DNA of 64,000 bases from Streptomyces sp. HSG2 (GCF_016598575.1 NZ_CP066801.1:3286001-3350000), one strand, 5' to 3'. Shown: positions 30,250 to 39,421, counted from the stretch's first letter. The notes: generated by a model from the letters alone, not told the origin. A program made the numbers and translations.

Positions 30250-32003
30250 CAGTACTTACGCTCCATCGGCTGGTAGCGGGTCTGGACGACCGGCTTGTAG
30301 TCGAGACGGACGGTCTCGGACCCGTCGGCGCCGACCTCGCGGTACGCCATGGTGTGGCGCATGAAGTTGACGTCGTCGCGGTCGGGGTGGTCCTCGCGGT
30401 AGTGACCGCCTCGCGACTCCTTGCGGGCGAGCGCGGAGACCGCCATGACCTCGGCCAGGTCGAGCAGGTTGCCCAGCTCGACCGCTTCCAGCAGGTCGGT
30501 GTTGAACCGCTTGCCCTTGTCCTGGACGGCGACGTCGCGGTAGCGCTCCCGCAGCTCGGCGATCTTCTCCACCGCGCTCTTGATCGTCTGCTCGGTCCGG
30601 AACACCATGACGTTGGCGTCCATGGTCTCCTGCAACTCGCGGCGCAACTCGGCGACCCGCTCGCTGCCGGTGGAGGACCGCAGCCGCTCGATCTGCTCGA
30701 CCACCTGGGCCTCGGGGTTCTCCGGAAGCTCGACGAAGTCCGCCTCACGGGCGTACTCCGCCGCGGCGATGCCGGCCCGCTTGCCGAAGACGTTGATGTC
30801 CAGCAGCGAGTTGGTGCCCAGGCGGTTGGCGCCGTGCACGGACACGCAGGCGACCTCGCCCGCGGCGTAGAGGCCGGGCACGACGGTGGTGTTGTCGGCC
30901 AGCACCTCGCCCTGGACGTTGGTCGGGATGCCGCCCATGGCGTAGTGCGCCGTCGGCTGGATCGGGATCGGGTCCGTGTACGGCTCGATGCCCAGGTAGG
31001 TCCGCGCGAACTCGGTGATGTCCGGGAGCTTGGCGTCCAGCTGCTCCGGCGGCAGGTGGGTGAGGTCCAGGTAGACGTGGTCGCCCTCGGGGCCGCAGCC
31101 GCGGCCCTCGCGGATCTCGGTGTAGATCGATCTCGACACCACGTCGCGGGAGGCGAGGTCCTTCATGACGGGGGCGTACTTCTCCATGAAGCGCTCGCCG
31201 TCCTTGTTGCGCAGGATGCCGCCCTCGCCGCGGGCGCCCTCGGTGAGCAGGATGCCCATGCGCCAGATGCCGGTCGGGTGGAACTGGAAGAACTCCATGT
31301 CCTCCAAGGGCAGCCCGCGCCGGTAGACCGCCGCCTGTCCGTCGCCGGTCAGCGTGTGGGCGTTGGAGGACACCTTGAAGAACTTGCCGCAGCCGCCGGA
31401 GGCGTAGATCACGGACTTCGCCCGGAACACGTGGATCTCACCGGTGGCCAGGTCGTAGGCGACGACGCCCGCCGACTTCCGGACCCCGTCGACCTCGGTG
31501 ATCAGCTGGTCCAGGACGTAGAACTCGTTGAAGAACTCCACGCCCTCCTTGACGCAGTTCTGGTACAGCGTCTGGAGGATCATGTGGCCGGTGCGGTCCG
31601 CGGCGTAGCAGGAGCGCCGGACCGGTGCCTCGCCGTGGTTGCGCGAGTGTCCGCCGAATCGGCGCTGGTCGATGGTGCCGTCCGGCGTCCGGTTGAAGGG
31701 AAGGCCCATCTTCTCCAGGTCGAGGACGGAGTCGATGGCCTCCTTCGCCAGGATCTCCGCGGCGTCCTGGTCGACCAGGTAGTCGCCGCCCTTGATCGTG
31801 TCGAAGGTGTGCCACTCCCAGTTGTCCTCCTCCACGTTGGCCAGCGCGGCGGCCATGCCGCCCTGCGCGGCGCCCGTGTGGGAGCGGGTGGGGTAGAGCT
31901 TTGTCAGGACCGCCGTGCGGCTGCGCTTGGTCGCCTCGATGGCGGCCCGCATACCGGCGCCACCGGCGCCGACGATGACGGTGTCGTACTTGTGTACCTT
32001 CAT
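30249..32003 (-). CDS. sdhA: Succinate dehydrogenase flavoprotein subunit
   Basis: The 584-residue catalytic subunit oxidises succinate to fumarate. The FAD-binding start is '[17 protein letters not shown]'. The covalent FAD His is in '[16 protein letters not shown]' near residue 42, and the active-site region has 'FQFHPTGI' near 245 and '[14 protein letters not shown]' near 287. '[17 protein letters not shown]' near 395 is also conserved. Length matches the family. The gene lies 19 bp downstream of sdhD and its stop overlaps the sdhB start. Confidence 0.97.
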   Translation of the reverse strand: MKVHKYDTVIVGAGGAGMRAAIEATKRSRTAVLTKLYPTRSHTGAAQGGMAAALANVEEDNWEWHTFDTIKGGDYLVDQDAAEILAKEAIDSVLDLEKMGLPFNRTPDGTIDQRRFGGHSRNHGEAPVRRSCYAADRTGHMILQTLYQNCVKEGVEFFNEFYVLDQLITEVDGVRKSAGVVAYDLATGEIHVFRAKSVIYASGGCGKFFKVSSNAHTLTGDGQAAVYRRGLPLEDMEFFQFHPTGIWRMGILLTEGARGEGGILRNKDGERFMEKYAPVMKDLASRDVVSRSIYTEIREGRGCGPEGDHVYLDLTHLPPEQLDAKLPDITEFARTYLGIEPYTDPIPIQPTAHYAMGGIPTNVQGEVLADNTTVVPGLYAAGEVACVSVHGANRLGTNSLLDINVFGKRAGIAAAEYAREADFVELPENPEAQVVEQIERLRSSTGSERVAELRRELQETMDANVMVFRTEQTIKSAVEKIAELRERYRDVAVQDKGKRFNTDLLEAVELGNLLDLAEVMAVSALARKESRGGHYREDHPDRDDVNFMRHTMAYREVGADGSETVRLDYKPVVQTRYQPMERKY

Positions 32004-32022
32004 GATTCTCGCAGCCCCGTGC

Positions 32023-32511
32023 CTAGCGGATGTTCGGGTCGAAGGTGAAGATCACCAGCGTGCCCAGCAGGATGGTGAACACCGTGGCGGTGTAGAGCAG
32101 GCCCTTGAGCCACAGGCGGGTGTTCGGGCGTTCCGCGTAGTCGTTGACGACGGTGCGCAGCCCGTTGGCGCCGTGCAACATGGCCAGCCAGAGCATCGCC
32201 AGGTCCCAGACCTGCCAGAACGGCGAGGCCCAGCGACCGGCCACGAAGGCGAAGCCGATCCGGGAGACGCCGCCGTCCAGCACCAGCTGGATGACCAGGT
32301 GGCCGACGACGAGGACGACCAGCACCACGCCGGAGAGGCGCATGAAGAGCCAGGCGGCCATCTCGAAGTTGCCCCGGGTGGTCTTCGGGGTCTTCTTGGT
32401 CCGCGCGCGAGGGGGCTCGATCACGGGCGCCGGGTTGTCCACCGAGTAGGCGGCGGGGCCCGCGCCCTCGACGGGGCCGATGCCGGAGGCGGTGGTTTCG
32501 GTTGTGGACAT
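32023..32511 (-). CDS. sdhD: Succinate dehydrogenase membrane anchor subunit
   Basis: A 162-residue membrane subunit with a charged N-terminus of about 45 residues and three helices: '[26 protein letters not shown]' (about 50-75), '[20 protein letters not shown]' (about 105-122) and '[20 protein letters not shown]' (about 138-157). The His residues in 'VVGHL' and 'LHGANGLR' are candidates for haem and quinone binding. The next gene upstream, sdhC, is 5 bp away. Confidence 0.93.
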   Translation of the reverse strand: MSTTETTASGIGPVEGAGPAAYSVDNPAPVIEPPRARTKKTPKTTRGNFEMAAWLFMRLSGVVLVVLVVGHLVIQLVLDGGVSRIGFAFVAGRWASPFWQVWDLAMLWLAMLHGANGLRTVVNDYAERPNTRLWLKGLLYTATVFTILLGTLVIFTFDPNIR

Positions 32512-32516
32512 GATCG

Positions 32517-32897
32517 TCAGCTCCCGAACAGTTCACGAGCGGCGTGGCCGAGGACGGGGTAGATCGCCCCGAGCATCAGCACGACCCAGAGGCCGACGAC
32601 GGACCAGAGCAGCTGCTTCTGGTAGCGCGCGCCCTTGGTCCAGAAGTCGACGGCGATGACGCGCAGACCGTTGAGCGCGTGGAAGAGGACGGCGGCGACG
32701 AGGCCGTACTCCAACAGGGCGACGATCGGGGTCTTGTACGTGGCCACGACCTGGTCGTAGGCCTCGGGGGAGACACGGACGAGTGCGGTGTCGAGCACGT
32801 GGACGAACAGGAAGAAGAAGATGAGGACGCCGGTGACTCGGTGAGCCACCCAGGACCACATTCCTTCCCGGCCGCGGTACAGCGTTCCAGCCGGCAC
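32517..32897 (-). CDS. sdhC: Succinate dehydrogenase cytochrome b556 subunit
   Basis: The 126-residue first gene of the operon. It contains the SdhC signature 'SWVAHRVTGVLIFFFLFVHVLDTAL' near residues 15-39 and 'LFHALNGLRVIAVDFW' near 70-85, with His residues for haem b and three TM helices. GGAGGAATTCC lies just upstream of the GTG start. A TAGGAT hexamer about 85 bp upstream on the minus strand is the likely -10. Confidence 0.94.
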   Translation of the reverse strand: MPAGTLYRGREGMWSWVAHRVTGVLIFFFLFVHVLDTALVRVSPEAYDQVVATYKTPIVALLEYGLVAAVLFHALNGLRVIAVDFWTKGARYQKQLLWSVVGLWVVLMLGAIYPVLGHAARELFGS

Positions 32898-32983
32898 GGA
32901 ATTCCTCCGGAAGCGGGGGTCGGGGCCGCGCCGGCGTCACTGTCGGTCGGGCCCGGCCGGAGTACGGTCCACCGGCCCCCGGT

Positions 32984-32989
32984 ATCCTA
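32984..32989 (-). promoter_or_regulatory. Putative -10 of the sdhCDAB operon
   Basis: On the minus strand TAGGAT fits TAnnnT and lies 86 bp before the sdhC start. No clear -35 could be fixed. Confidence 0.35.
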
Positions 32990-33161
32990 GCGACGGTTGT
33001 TCGCGGCCCCGACGGGGGGCCTGCCGGTGTGATCAAACTGGTACGCGGATGGGTGAGGTCGGACGAATCTCACCGGACCTCCCGGGCCCGCCACGAGGCC
33101 GCCCCGCCCTCGGAGGGCGCCGCGCCCGCCGCCGCCCGGACGCCGGCCCCGGCGGTCGCCG

Positions 33162-33710
33162 CTAGGGGCCGCTCTCCAGGAAGGCGAGGGCCAATCGGGA
33201 GCGGGTGATGCGGCGTAGTTCCTCGGTGGCCACCAGTCGTTCGTCGTCGGGGTCGTTGGCCAGCCGCGATCGGATCCCCTCCAGCAGGTGGTCGGCGGTC
33301 TCGGTCGGGAGCAACCCGTGGAGACAGATGACGAACGCGTGTCCGAATCTGGATTCGTACGCGGTGTGGGCCGCGCCCAGAGCCGTCCGGGCGGCGGCGT
33401 AGGCGTTCTTCGGGAGCGTCGGCCGCGGCTCGGCCGCCAGGGCCGCCGTGAGATCCGACGGCGCCAGGTCGTACACCGCCTCGTCCGCCGCCGCGAGCAG
33501 GGCGGCCAGGTCGGGGTAGGGGCGATGGGTGGCGATGCGCCCGGCCCAGTGCGGGCTGGGCAGGCAGGCCAGCAGGAGGCGGACGGCGTCCTCGCGGGGA
33601 GCGCCGTTGAAGCGGTCCAGGGCGGTCGACGGGACGGGGCGGGCACGAGGCCGTACGGGCGCCGGCGGGGTGTGTGGGCCGGCGTGCTCGGGAAGGCGGT
33701 GCGCGGGCAG
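33162..33710 (-). CDS. 2-oxo-4-hydroxy-4-carboxy-5-ureidoimidazoline (OHCU) decarboxylase, apparent CTG start
   Basis: A 182-residue protein with OHCU-decarboxylase marks: 'ALDRFNGAPREDAVRLL' near residue 30-46, 'RIATHRPYPDLAALLAAADEAVYDL' region near 58-80 and 'ESRFGHAFVICLHGLLP' near 120. The enzyme forms S-allantoin in urate breakdown. In this frame there is no ATG, GTG or TTG between the upstream TGA (33729-33731) and the conserved body; the first GTG (33476) would remove the catalytic half. A CTG at 33710 has GAGGA with a 6-nt spacer upstream, so it is taken as the start. A 5' frameshift is the alternative. No other urate gene is adjacent. Confidence 0.75.
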   Translation of the reverse strand: MPAHRLPEHAGPHTPPAPVRPRARPVPSTALDRFNGAPREDAVRLLLACLPSPHWAGRIATHRPYPDLAALLAAADEAVYDLAPSDLTAALAAEPRPTLPKNAYAAARTALGAAHTAYESRFGHAFVICLHGLLPTETADHLLEGIRSRLANDPDDERLVATEELRRITRSRLALAFLESGP

Positions 33711-33873
33711 CGTGGGTCCTCGTGGGCGTCACGTGGGTGTCGGCAGGGATCTTGTAAGAGCGGTGACGTCACGGTATCGAGTGAGGACATCACATGGCCG
33801 AGTGGTGCCTGAATTTCACTCGAACGGGAGAGTTTCGCAGCGAATCGTGGACGCCTCCGGCGATCGGCGGCCG

Positions 33874-33879
33874 TAGGTT
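33874..33879 (+). promoter_or_regulatory. Putative -10 of the GH20 gene (leaderless)
   Basis: TAGGTT is followed by 6 nt and then the GTG start at 33886; there is no Shine-Dalgarno. The transcript would begin at the start codon. Confidence 0.4.
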
Positions 33880-33885
33880 GGCCCT

Positions 33886-35499
33886 GTGAGTCGGCACAGG
33901 CGCCGTACCCCGGGGCGCGGGGCGAGGCGGCGGGCGATCGTCGCCGGCGCCGCGCTGGTCGCGGTCGGTGTCGGGGCGGGGATCTGGCTGGTCGGCGGGG
34001 ACGGCGCGGAGCCCGAGGGGTCGCGGTCGACCCGCTCGCCCGAGGTCACCCCGAGCCCCGAGCGCTCCTACCCGCTCTCCGAGGAACCGCGGACCATACC
34101 GGCCGTGCGGCGGCACGAACCCGCCCGCGGTCCGGGCTGGCGTCCCCGGACGGGGGCCAGGGTCGTGGTGAACGACGACGCGCTGGCCGACGAGGGTCGT
34201 CTCCTCGCCGACGAGTTGGAGCTGGACTACGCCGGGCGGCGCGACGACCGGCGCGACGGCGACGTGCGGCTGGAGGTCGGCGGGGGCGGCGAGGACGACG
34301 GACCCGAGTCGTACACCCTCACCGTGCGCGACGGTCGCGTGACCATATCCGCCGCCGCCGACGCGGGCGTCTTCTACGGCACGCGCACCCTGAAACAGGC
34401 GGTGAGCGGCGGGGCCACCGCCCCCGAGGGCGTGGTCACCGACGCGCCTGCCAAGCCTCGACGCGGACTCATGCTGGACATCGCCCGCAAGCCCTATCCC
34501 GCGGACTGGATCGAGGACCGCGTACGCGAGCTGGGCGACCTGAAGTTCAACGAACTGGGCCTGCACTTCTCCGACGACCAGGGATTCCGGATCGCCTCCG
34601 AGACCCACCCGGAGGTCGTCTCCCGCGACCACCTGACCAAGGAGCAGGTCGAGAGGATCGTCGACCTCGCCGCCGAGCGACACATCGAGATCGTCCCGGA
34701 GCTGGACTCGCCCGGCCACCTGGGGGCGGTCCTGGACGCCCACCCCGACCTGCGGCTCCTCGACGCCCAGGGCGCCCCGGTCCGGGGCGCCATCGACATC
34801 TCCCTGCCGGAGTCCGCCGCGCTCGTCGACGAACTCCTCGACGAATACGCCTCCCTGTTCCCCGGACCCCACTGGCACCTCGGCGGCGACGAGTACCAGG
34901 CGCTGACGGTGTCGGATCCGGAGACCGCCTACCCCCGGCTGGCCGCCGCGGCCCGGGAGCGCTACGGGGCCGGGGCGGGCGTCGCCGACCTGGCCACCGG
35001 CTGGCTCGACGACCGGGCGGCGACCGTCCGCGCGCGCGACCGCGTACCGCGCGCCTGGAACGACGGCTTCTACCGGGACACCGAGGTGCCCGCCGCCTCC
35101 GACATCCGGGTCGCCTACTGGACCGGCAAGGAGATCGGCGCCCGACAACCCGAGGAGTACCTGGACGACGGTCGGGACGTCGTCAACTACAACGACGAGT
35201 TCCTCTACTACGTCCTCGGAGAGCCGCAGACCTTCGTCTACCCGACGGGTCGCAGGATCTACGAGGGCTGGACCCCCCGGGTGCTGCGCGGCACGGAGGA
35301 GGTGCCGGCCCGCCACGACGACCGCGTCCTGGGCGCCGTCTTCGCCGTCTGGGGCGACATCCCCGACGCGCAGACCGCGGACGAGGTCGCCGAGGGGATC
35401 CGGCTCCCGCTCGCCGCGACCGTCCAGAAACTGTGGGACCCCGACACTCCCCGTCTCTCCTGGGACGACTTCCGGGCGCTCGCCGAACGGCTGGGCTGA
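33886..35499 (+). CDS. Glycoside hydrolase family 20, beta-N-acetylhexosaminidase
   Basis: A 537-residue enzyme. An N-terminal signal/anchor ('RRRAIVAGAALVAVGVGAGIWLVGG', about 14-38) precedes a GH20b-type domain (about 85-195, ending 'GVFYGTRTLKQAV'). The TIM barrel starts at 'RGLMLDIARKPYP' near residue 193. The catalytic Asp-Glu pair is in 'WHLGGDEYQAL' near 330. 'VPELDSPGHLGAVL' and 'RAWNDGFY' are also typical. It removes terminal GlcNAc/GalNAc from chitin oligosaccharides or peptidoglycan fragments outside the membrane. It has no visible DasR-type operator. It stands alone between a divergent catabolic gene and unknown genes. Confidence 0.92.
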   Translation: MSRHRRRTPGRGARRRAIVAGAALVAVGVGAGIWLVGGDGAEPEGSRSTRSPEVTPSPERSYPLSEEPRTIPAVRRHEPARGPGWRPRTGARVVVNDDALADEGRLLADELELDYAGRRDDRRDGDVRLEVGGGGEDDGPESYTLTVRDGRVTISAAADAGVFYGTRTLKQAVSGGATAPEGVVTDAPAKPRRGLMLDIARKPYPADWIEDRVRELGDLKFNELGLHFSDDQGFRIASETHPEVVSRDHLTKEQVERIVDLAAERHIEIVPELDSPGHLGAVLDAHPDLRLLDAQGAPVRGAIDISLPESAALVDELLDEYASLFPGPHWHLGGDEYQALTVSDPETAYPRLAAAARERYGAGAGVADLATGWLDDRAATVRARDRVPRAWNDGFYRDTEVPAASDIRVAYWTGKEIGARQPEEYLDDGRDVVNYNDEFLYYVLGEPQTFVYPTGRRIYEGWTPRVLRGTEEVPARHDDRVLGAVFAVWGDIPDAQTADEVAEGIRLPLAATVQKLWDPDTPRLSWDDFRALAERLG

Positions 35500-35598
35500 C
35501 CCCCTCCCCGGCCGATTGCCCGATACGACTGCGAACCCGCTCTCCCCTGTGGTGGTGTGGTGGGCGAGTGGTGAGGCGACGCTTGGGGGAGCCGGAAC

Positions 35599-36126
35599 GT
35601 GGGCTACTGGGGGTATTTCGTGGTGGGACGGGCGGAGCGACCCGTCCCGGACGCGCGGGCGTTGGCTCGGGCCGGCCGGATGACCCCGCGGACCTCCGCG
35701 CCCGGGGGATGGCAGGTCTGGGAGTACCCGGGCGGGGACGGCGACGTCGGCCGCATGCACGACCTGGCGGCCGAGACCGGCGCGCCCGCCCTGTTCGGGT
35801 ACGTGATGGACGGAGACTGCGTGGTCCTCGAGGCGGCGGGCCCCCGCAGCGGGGTGTGGACCACCTGTCTCGCGCGGACCCGGATGGCCTGTTACCTCGG
35901 CGCCGAGCAGCACGGACTCACCTTGGAGGACTACTTCCTGGAGCCCCGCGACGCGGCCGACCGGGCCGTCGCCTGGGCCGCCGAGGCCGGTCGCGCCGCC
36001 GACGCCGGTGAACTGCTGAGGCTTCTGGAGGCCGACCCCGAGCCGACCGAGTCGGGCGCCGAGGACCTCTTCTTCCGCTTCCTCGACCGACTGGGCGTCG
36101 TCCCGCTGGGACACCGGGCCCCCTGA
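35599..36126 (+). CDS. Hypothetical protein, 175 residues
   Basis: A soluble acidic protein starting 'MGYWGYFVVGRAERPVPDAR' with no signal peptide or TM segment. 'GWQVWEYPGGDGDV', 'FGYVMDGDCVVLEAAGP' and a helical C-terminal half with 'AAGELLRLLEADP'-like leucine-rich segments are visible. GGGGGAGCC precedes the GTG start. I do not recognise a characterised family. It may form a pair with the next gene, 105 bp downstream on the same strand. Confidence 0.75.
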   Translation: MGYWGYFVVGRAERPVPDARALARAGRMTPRTSAPGGWQVWEYPGGDGDVGRMHDLAAETGAPALFGYVMDGDCVVLEAAGPRSGVWTTCLARTRMACYLGAEQHGLTLEDYFLEPRDAADRAVAWAAEAGRAADAGELLRLLEADPEPTESGAEDLFFRFLDRLGVVPLGHRAP

Positions 36127-36230
36127 GGGCGGCGCGTGAAGCGGTGACATTCCCGTGCCGCCGCACGCTGTAGGGAGGAAGCGCCCCCCGTCGGGGTGGG
36201 CGGGCCGAGCTGCACGAGCGGGAGGCACGG

Positions 36231-36785
36231 ATGAGCCTGGAGGCACTGATCGCGCGGGCCGACGAACGAAGCGTGGCCGCGAGCGGGCTGGCCTGTCTCG
36301 ACCGCTGCCTTCCCCTGTTGGGCGGGGAGGACGAGACGTTGCGTCCGTTGTGGGGGAGTCTCGCGCCCGGCGGCGACCCCGCGCTGTGGGGCCCCCTGTT
36401 GACCGAGGCGCGAAACCGCCTTCAGGGCGTCGGCGAGGCACACGATCGGGCGGCCGGCCTGGCCCGGGAGATGCTGGCGACGGCGCCCCTCGACTGGACC
36501 GCCCCCGCCACCCGACGGTGGGCCGACGACTGCTCGCTGGCCTCCTTGGGCGTCCATCGGACGCTCGACCCCGCCGAGGACCCGACGCCGGTGCGGGAGC
36601 GCAGGTCGGGGCGGACCGGGAACATGCCTCCCCTCGTCGCCGCGGAGCTGCGCCGTCAGGTCACCGTGCTGGAGGTCCTCGCCGGACACGGAGCGCCCGG
36701 ACTGCGCCGGGCCTTGGAGGTGACCACGGAGGGGCGCCGGGTGCTGCGAGCCGTCGTCTCGCGCCGGTCGCGCGGCGTGGGCTGA
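36231..36785 (+). CDS. Hypothetical protein, 184 residues
   Basis: A mostly helical soluble protein (MSLEALIARADERSVAASGL...) with 'CLDRCLPLLGG' near residue 22-33 and an Arg-rich C-terminus. No motif of known function is seen. GGGAGG lies 7-12 nt before the ATG. Codon use is like the neighbours. It is followed by a hairpin shared with the convergent DJ-1-like gene. Confidence 0.75.
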   Translation: MSLEALIARADERSVAASGLACLDRCLPLLGGEDETLRPLWGSLAPGGDPALWGPLLTEARNRLQGVGEAHDRAAGLAREMLATAPLDWTAPATRRWADDCSLASLGVHRTLDPAEDPTPVRERRSGRTGNMPPLVAAELRRQVTVLEVLAGHGAPGLRRALEVTTEGRRVLRAVVSRRSRGVG

Positions 36786-36899
36786 GTCCCGACGCCGAGG
36801 CGTCCGCACCGGTCGTCCCGCCGGTACGCCCGCCCGCGGCCCGAGACGCCACCCGGCGCGGGCGGTGCGCGGGGGCGGTCGTGCCGACGGCAGCGCGGT

Positions 36900-36931
36900 G
36901 GCGGAGTCGCCCCCTGGGGGACGACTCCGCC
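36900..36931. terminator. Hairpin between convergent genes
   Basis: A 10-bp perfect stem (GGCGGAGTCG / CGACTCCGCC) continues through a single-base bulge into a C-run/G-run inner stem. It lies between the stops at 36785 and 37033. Confidence 0.65.
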
Positions 36932-37032
36932 GCGGGTCGATCCGGTCCCGGTGCGCGAGCGGGACCGCCGCCCGGGGAACGGTGTCCCGGGCCGACGACG
37001 TCAGCAGCCGGCGTGGCCTCCGAGGAGGGTGG

Positions 37033-37722
37033 TCACGCCCCGGTCTTGCCCAGCAGCTCCAGCAGGGCGTCGGCCGCGGGGGCCGACGAGGCCGGGTTCT
37101 GCCCGGTGATCAGCAGGCCGTCCCGCACGACGTACGGCCCCCAGTCGTCGCCCTTGTGGTAAGAGGCGCCGAGCCGGACCAACTCGTCCTCGACCAGGAA
37201 GGGCACGATGTCGGTCAGCTGGACCGCCTCCTCCTCGGAGTTGGCGAAGCCGGTGACGTCCTTGCCGCGGACCAGCGGGGTGCCGTCCTCGGCGACGGTG
37301 TGGCGCAGGACGCCGGGGGCGTGGCAGACCAGCGCCACCGGCTTGCCGGCACGCAGCGTCGTCTCGATGAGGCGGGCGGAGCCGGCGTCCTCGGCCAGGT
37401 CCCACAGCGGCCCGTGTCCGCCGGGGTAGAAGACCGCGTCGAAGTCCTCGGCCGAGACCGAGTCCAGTCGGACGGTGTTGGCGAGTGCCTCGGTCGCCTC
37501 GGCGTCGGCCTCGAATCGCCGGGTGTCGTCGGTGCGGAAGTCGGGCTCGTTGCTCTTGGGGTCCAGCGGGGGTCGGCCTCCCTTGGGCGAGGCGAGCACC
37601 AGTTCCGCCCCCGCCTCCTTGAGGCGGTAGTAGGGCGCGGCCAGCTCCTCCAGCCAGAATCCGGTCTTCTCGCCGGTGTCGCCCAGCTCGTCGTGCGAGG
37701 TGAGAACGATCAGGACCTTCAT
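37033..37722 (-). CDS. DJ-1/PfpI family protein (type 1 glutamine amidotransferase-like)
   Basis: A 229-residue protein of the Hsp31/HchA-like branch: 'MKVLIVLTSHDELGDTGEKTGFWLEEL' region at the N-terminus, with the Glu of 'LEELAAPYYRLKEAG', and the nucleophile Cys in 'VALVCHAPGVLRH' near residue 133. Members act as glyoxalase III, protein deglycase or chaperone and protect against electrophiles. The ATG at 37722 is fixed by GGAG 6 nt upstream. The gene lies directly downstream of a TetR gene, with a TetR-type operator (37740-37751) in the 88-bp gap. Confidence 0.9.
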   Translation of the reverse strand: MKVLIVLTSHDELGDTGEKTGFWLEELAAPYYRLKEAGAELVLASPKGGRPPLDPKSNEPDFRTDDTRRFEADAEATEALANTVRLDSVSAEDFDAVFYPGGHGPLWDLAEDAGSARLIETTLRAGKPVALVCHAPGVLRHTVAEDGTPLVRGKDVTGFANSEEEAVQLTDIVPFLVEDELVRLGASYHKGDDWGPYVVRDGLLITGQNPASSAPAADALLELLGKTGA

Positions 37723-37739
37723 GACGTGCTCCAATCTAA

Positions 37740-37751
37740 TAGACCGGTCTA
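37740..37751. promoter_or_regulatory. Operator for the adjacent TetR regulator (upstream of the DJ-1-like gene)
   Basis: TAGACCGGTCTA is a perfect 12-bp palindrome, 18 bp upstream of the DJ-1-like start codon. It shares TAGACCGGTC with the site before the TetR gene at 38426, which supports one regulator for both. Confidence 0.75.
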
Positions 37752-37810
37752 CTACTACAGTATGCGACAACGCGTCGCGTGCGGCGCGGAGGGCGCCGGT
37801 GGAGGCCCGT

Positions 37811-38404
37811 TCAGATGCCCAGCGTGCGGCGGGTCGCCGACATGGCGGCGTCGAGTGGTGCCGTGTCGCGAAGGATCTTGCTCCGCACCCCGGCTCCGAG
37901 CCACATGTCGTAGAGCGCCTGCGCGACCTCGCGCGGGTCGCCCTCGATCGACAGCGATCCGTCCTCCGTCCCCGCGGCGACGGCGCGACCGAGCCGGTCG
38001 ACTATCGCGTCGGTGCCCTCCACGAGGGCCAGTCGCATCGGCTCGGACAGGTCGGCGACCTCGGCGCCGAGCTTGACCGCCAGGCATTTGCCCTGGCAGT
38101 CCTCGAAGCTCTGATTCTCCCGCCACTGCCGCCAGTAGGCCGTCAGTCGCTCGGCCACCGTCCGGTCGGACGGGGCGAGGGTGACGTCCATGTCCGCGAG
38201 GTAGTCGGCGAAGTAGCTCCGCAGGGTCGCCTCCCCGAAGGCGTCCTTGGAACCGAAGTAGTGGTAGAAGGACCCCTTGGGGACGCCGGCCTCGGCGAGC
38301 ACCTCGTTGATCCCCACGGCGGAGTAGCCCTTACGGGCCATGATCCGCCGCGCGGTGTCGAGGATGGCCCGACGGGTGTCCGTGGTGCGCGCGGTGACCG
38401 GCAT
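37811..38404 (-). CDS. TetR/AcrR family transcriptional regulator
   Basis: A 197-residue repressor. The N-terminal helix-turn-helix has 'ILDTARRIMARKGYSAVGINEVLAEAGVPKGSFYHYFGSKDAFGEA' (about 14-59, cited as one domain). The ligand domain has two Cys in 'FEDCQGKCLAVKLGAEVADLSE' near 100-121. In the NemR-like branch a Cys near this place senses electrophiles, which would suit a DJ-1-type target; this is inference. It lies upstream of the DJ-1-like gene on the same strand and has operators before both genes. Confidence 0.9.
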   Translation of the reverse strand: MPVTARTTDTRRAILDTARRIMARKGYSAVGINEVLAEAGVPKGSFYHYFGSKDAFGEATLRSYFADYLADMDVTLAPSDRTVAERLTAYWRQWRENQSFEDCQGKCLAVKLGAEVADLSEPMRLALVEGTDAIVDRLGRAVAAGTEDGSLSIEGDPREVAQALYDMWLGAGVRSKILRDTAPLDAAMSATRRTLGI

Positions 38405-38425
38405 GACGCGACCGTAGCAGCAAAG

Positions 38426-38440
38426 TAGACCGGTCGTCTA
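38426..38440. promoter_or_regulatory. Operator upstream of the TetR gene (autoregulation)
   Basis: TAGACCGGTCGTCTA, a 15-bp imperfect palindrome, lies 21 bp before the TetR start. It shares its first ten bases with the operator at 37740. Confidence 0.7.
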
Positions 38441-38686
38441 GTGTCCCGCTCCGGAGAGGCCGGGGCGTCGCGGCGGGACGGCCGGGGCCGCCACCCCCCA
38501 CAGGAGAGACCCCGGCCGTCGCACGGGTCGCGAGGCGGCCCGCTACCCGGTACAGCGCCGCCCGGGCGTTCCGCGTCACACCCGTCGCGTCACGGGTGAG
38601 TTGCATCCTGGTTCCACGGGTCGTCGAGGCGTGGACGGGGACGGTTTCAAGACGTAGCGTGCCTTTCGCGCCGGAGCGCGGAGGGC

Positions 38687-39421
38687 ATGCGCTTGTGCCC
38701 GCCCGCGGTGGACCACCGCGGCCAGTCGGAGCTCCGGGCGCAGGGAGAGGCGCGCGGGGTGCTCGGGGAGGACGCGGAGCTGACCGCGGCGGTACGTGCG
38801 GCGCGGGACGGGGACGAGACGGCGTTTCGGACCGTGTACCGCGCGGTGCACCCGCGGCTGCTCGGCTATGTGAGGACGCTCGTCGGCGAGGGGGAGGCCG
38901 AGGACGTCGCCTCGGAGGCGTGGCTGCAGATAGCCCGGGACCTGGAGCGCTTCCGGGGCGACGCGGACCGCTTCCGCGGTTGGGCGGCGCGGATCGCCCG
39001 CAACCGCGCGCTCGACCACCTCCGCATGCGAGGCCGCCGGCCCGCGATCGGCGGCGACGAGACCGAACTGACCGGCAGACCGGCGGAGGCGGACACGGCC
39101 GGGCAGGCCATGGAGTCGCTCGCCACCGGCAGCGCCCTCGCCCTCATCTCCCGACTGCCCCAGGACCAGGCCGAGGCGGTCGTCCTTCGGGTGGTGGTCG
39201 GTCTAGACGCCAGGGCCGCCGCGGCGACGCTGGGCAAGCGTCCCGGCGCCGTCCGCACCGCCGCTCACCGCGGCCTCCGCAGGCTGGCCGAGTTGATCGG
39301 CGCCGAGGACGCCGCCGGGGGCGCCCTCGACGCTCTCCCGGCCCCGCGAGAACCGGAGGACTCCGCGGCGGCGTCCGCGCCGGTGAGGCGAGGAGCGCGG
39401 CGGACGCGGAGGAAGGTGTGA
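38687..39421 (+). CDS. ECF-type RNA polymerase sigma factor
   Basis: A 244-residue sigma-70-like protein. Region 2 spans 'AFRTVYRAVHPRLLGYVRTLVG', 'AEDVASEAWLQIARDLERF' and 'FRGWAARIARNRALDHLR' (about 47-115). Region 4 spans 'ISRLPQDQAEAVVLRVVVGLDARAAAATLGKRPGAVRTAAHRGLRRL' (about 150-200). The C-terminal 45 residues are Ala/Glu/Arg-rich. The ATG at 38687 sits only 2 nt after GGAGG, so an in-frame TTG at 38693 is also possible. Its stop overlaps the ATG of a one-TM protein, which suggests a regulatory partner. Confidence 0.87.
   Translation: MRLCPPAVDHRGQSELRAQGEARGVLGEDAELTAAVRAARDGDETAFRTVYRAVHPRLLGYVRTLVGEGEAEDVASEAWLQIARDLERFRGDADRFRGWAARIARNRALDHLRMRGRRPAIGGDETELTGRPAEADTAGQAMESLATGSALALISRLPQDQAEAVVLRVVVGLDARAAAATLGKRPGAVRTAAHRGLRRLAELIGAEDAAGGALDALPAPREPEDSAAASAPVRRGARRTRRKV

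Noticed and set aside
33763..33772. GTGACGTCAC palindrome between the OHCU decarboxylase and GH20 genes
   Set aside because: A 10-bp palindrome alone is weak evidence. It has no second copy nearby and no adjacent regulator, so no operator is claimed.
33799..33822. CGAGTG-N12-CACTCG as a DasR site for the hexosaminidase gene
   Set aside because: It does not match the ACTGGTCTAGACCACT-type consensus and has too long a spacer.
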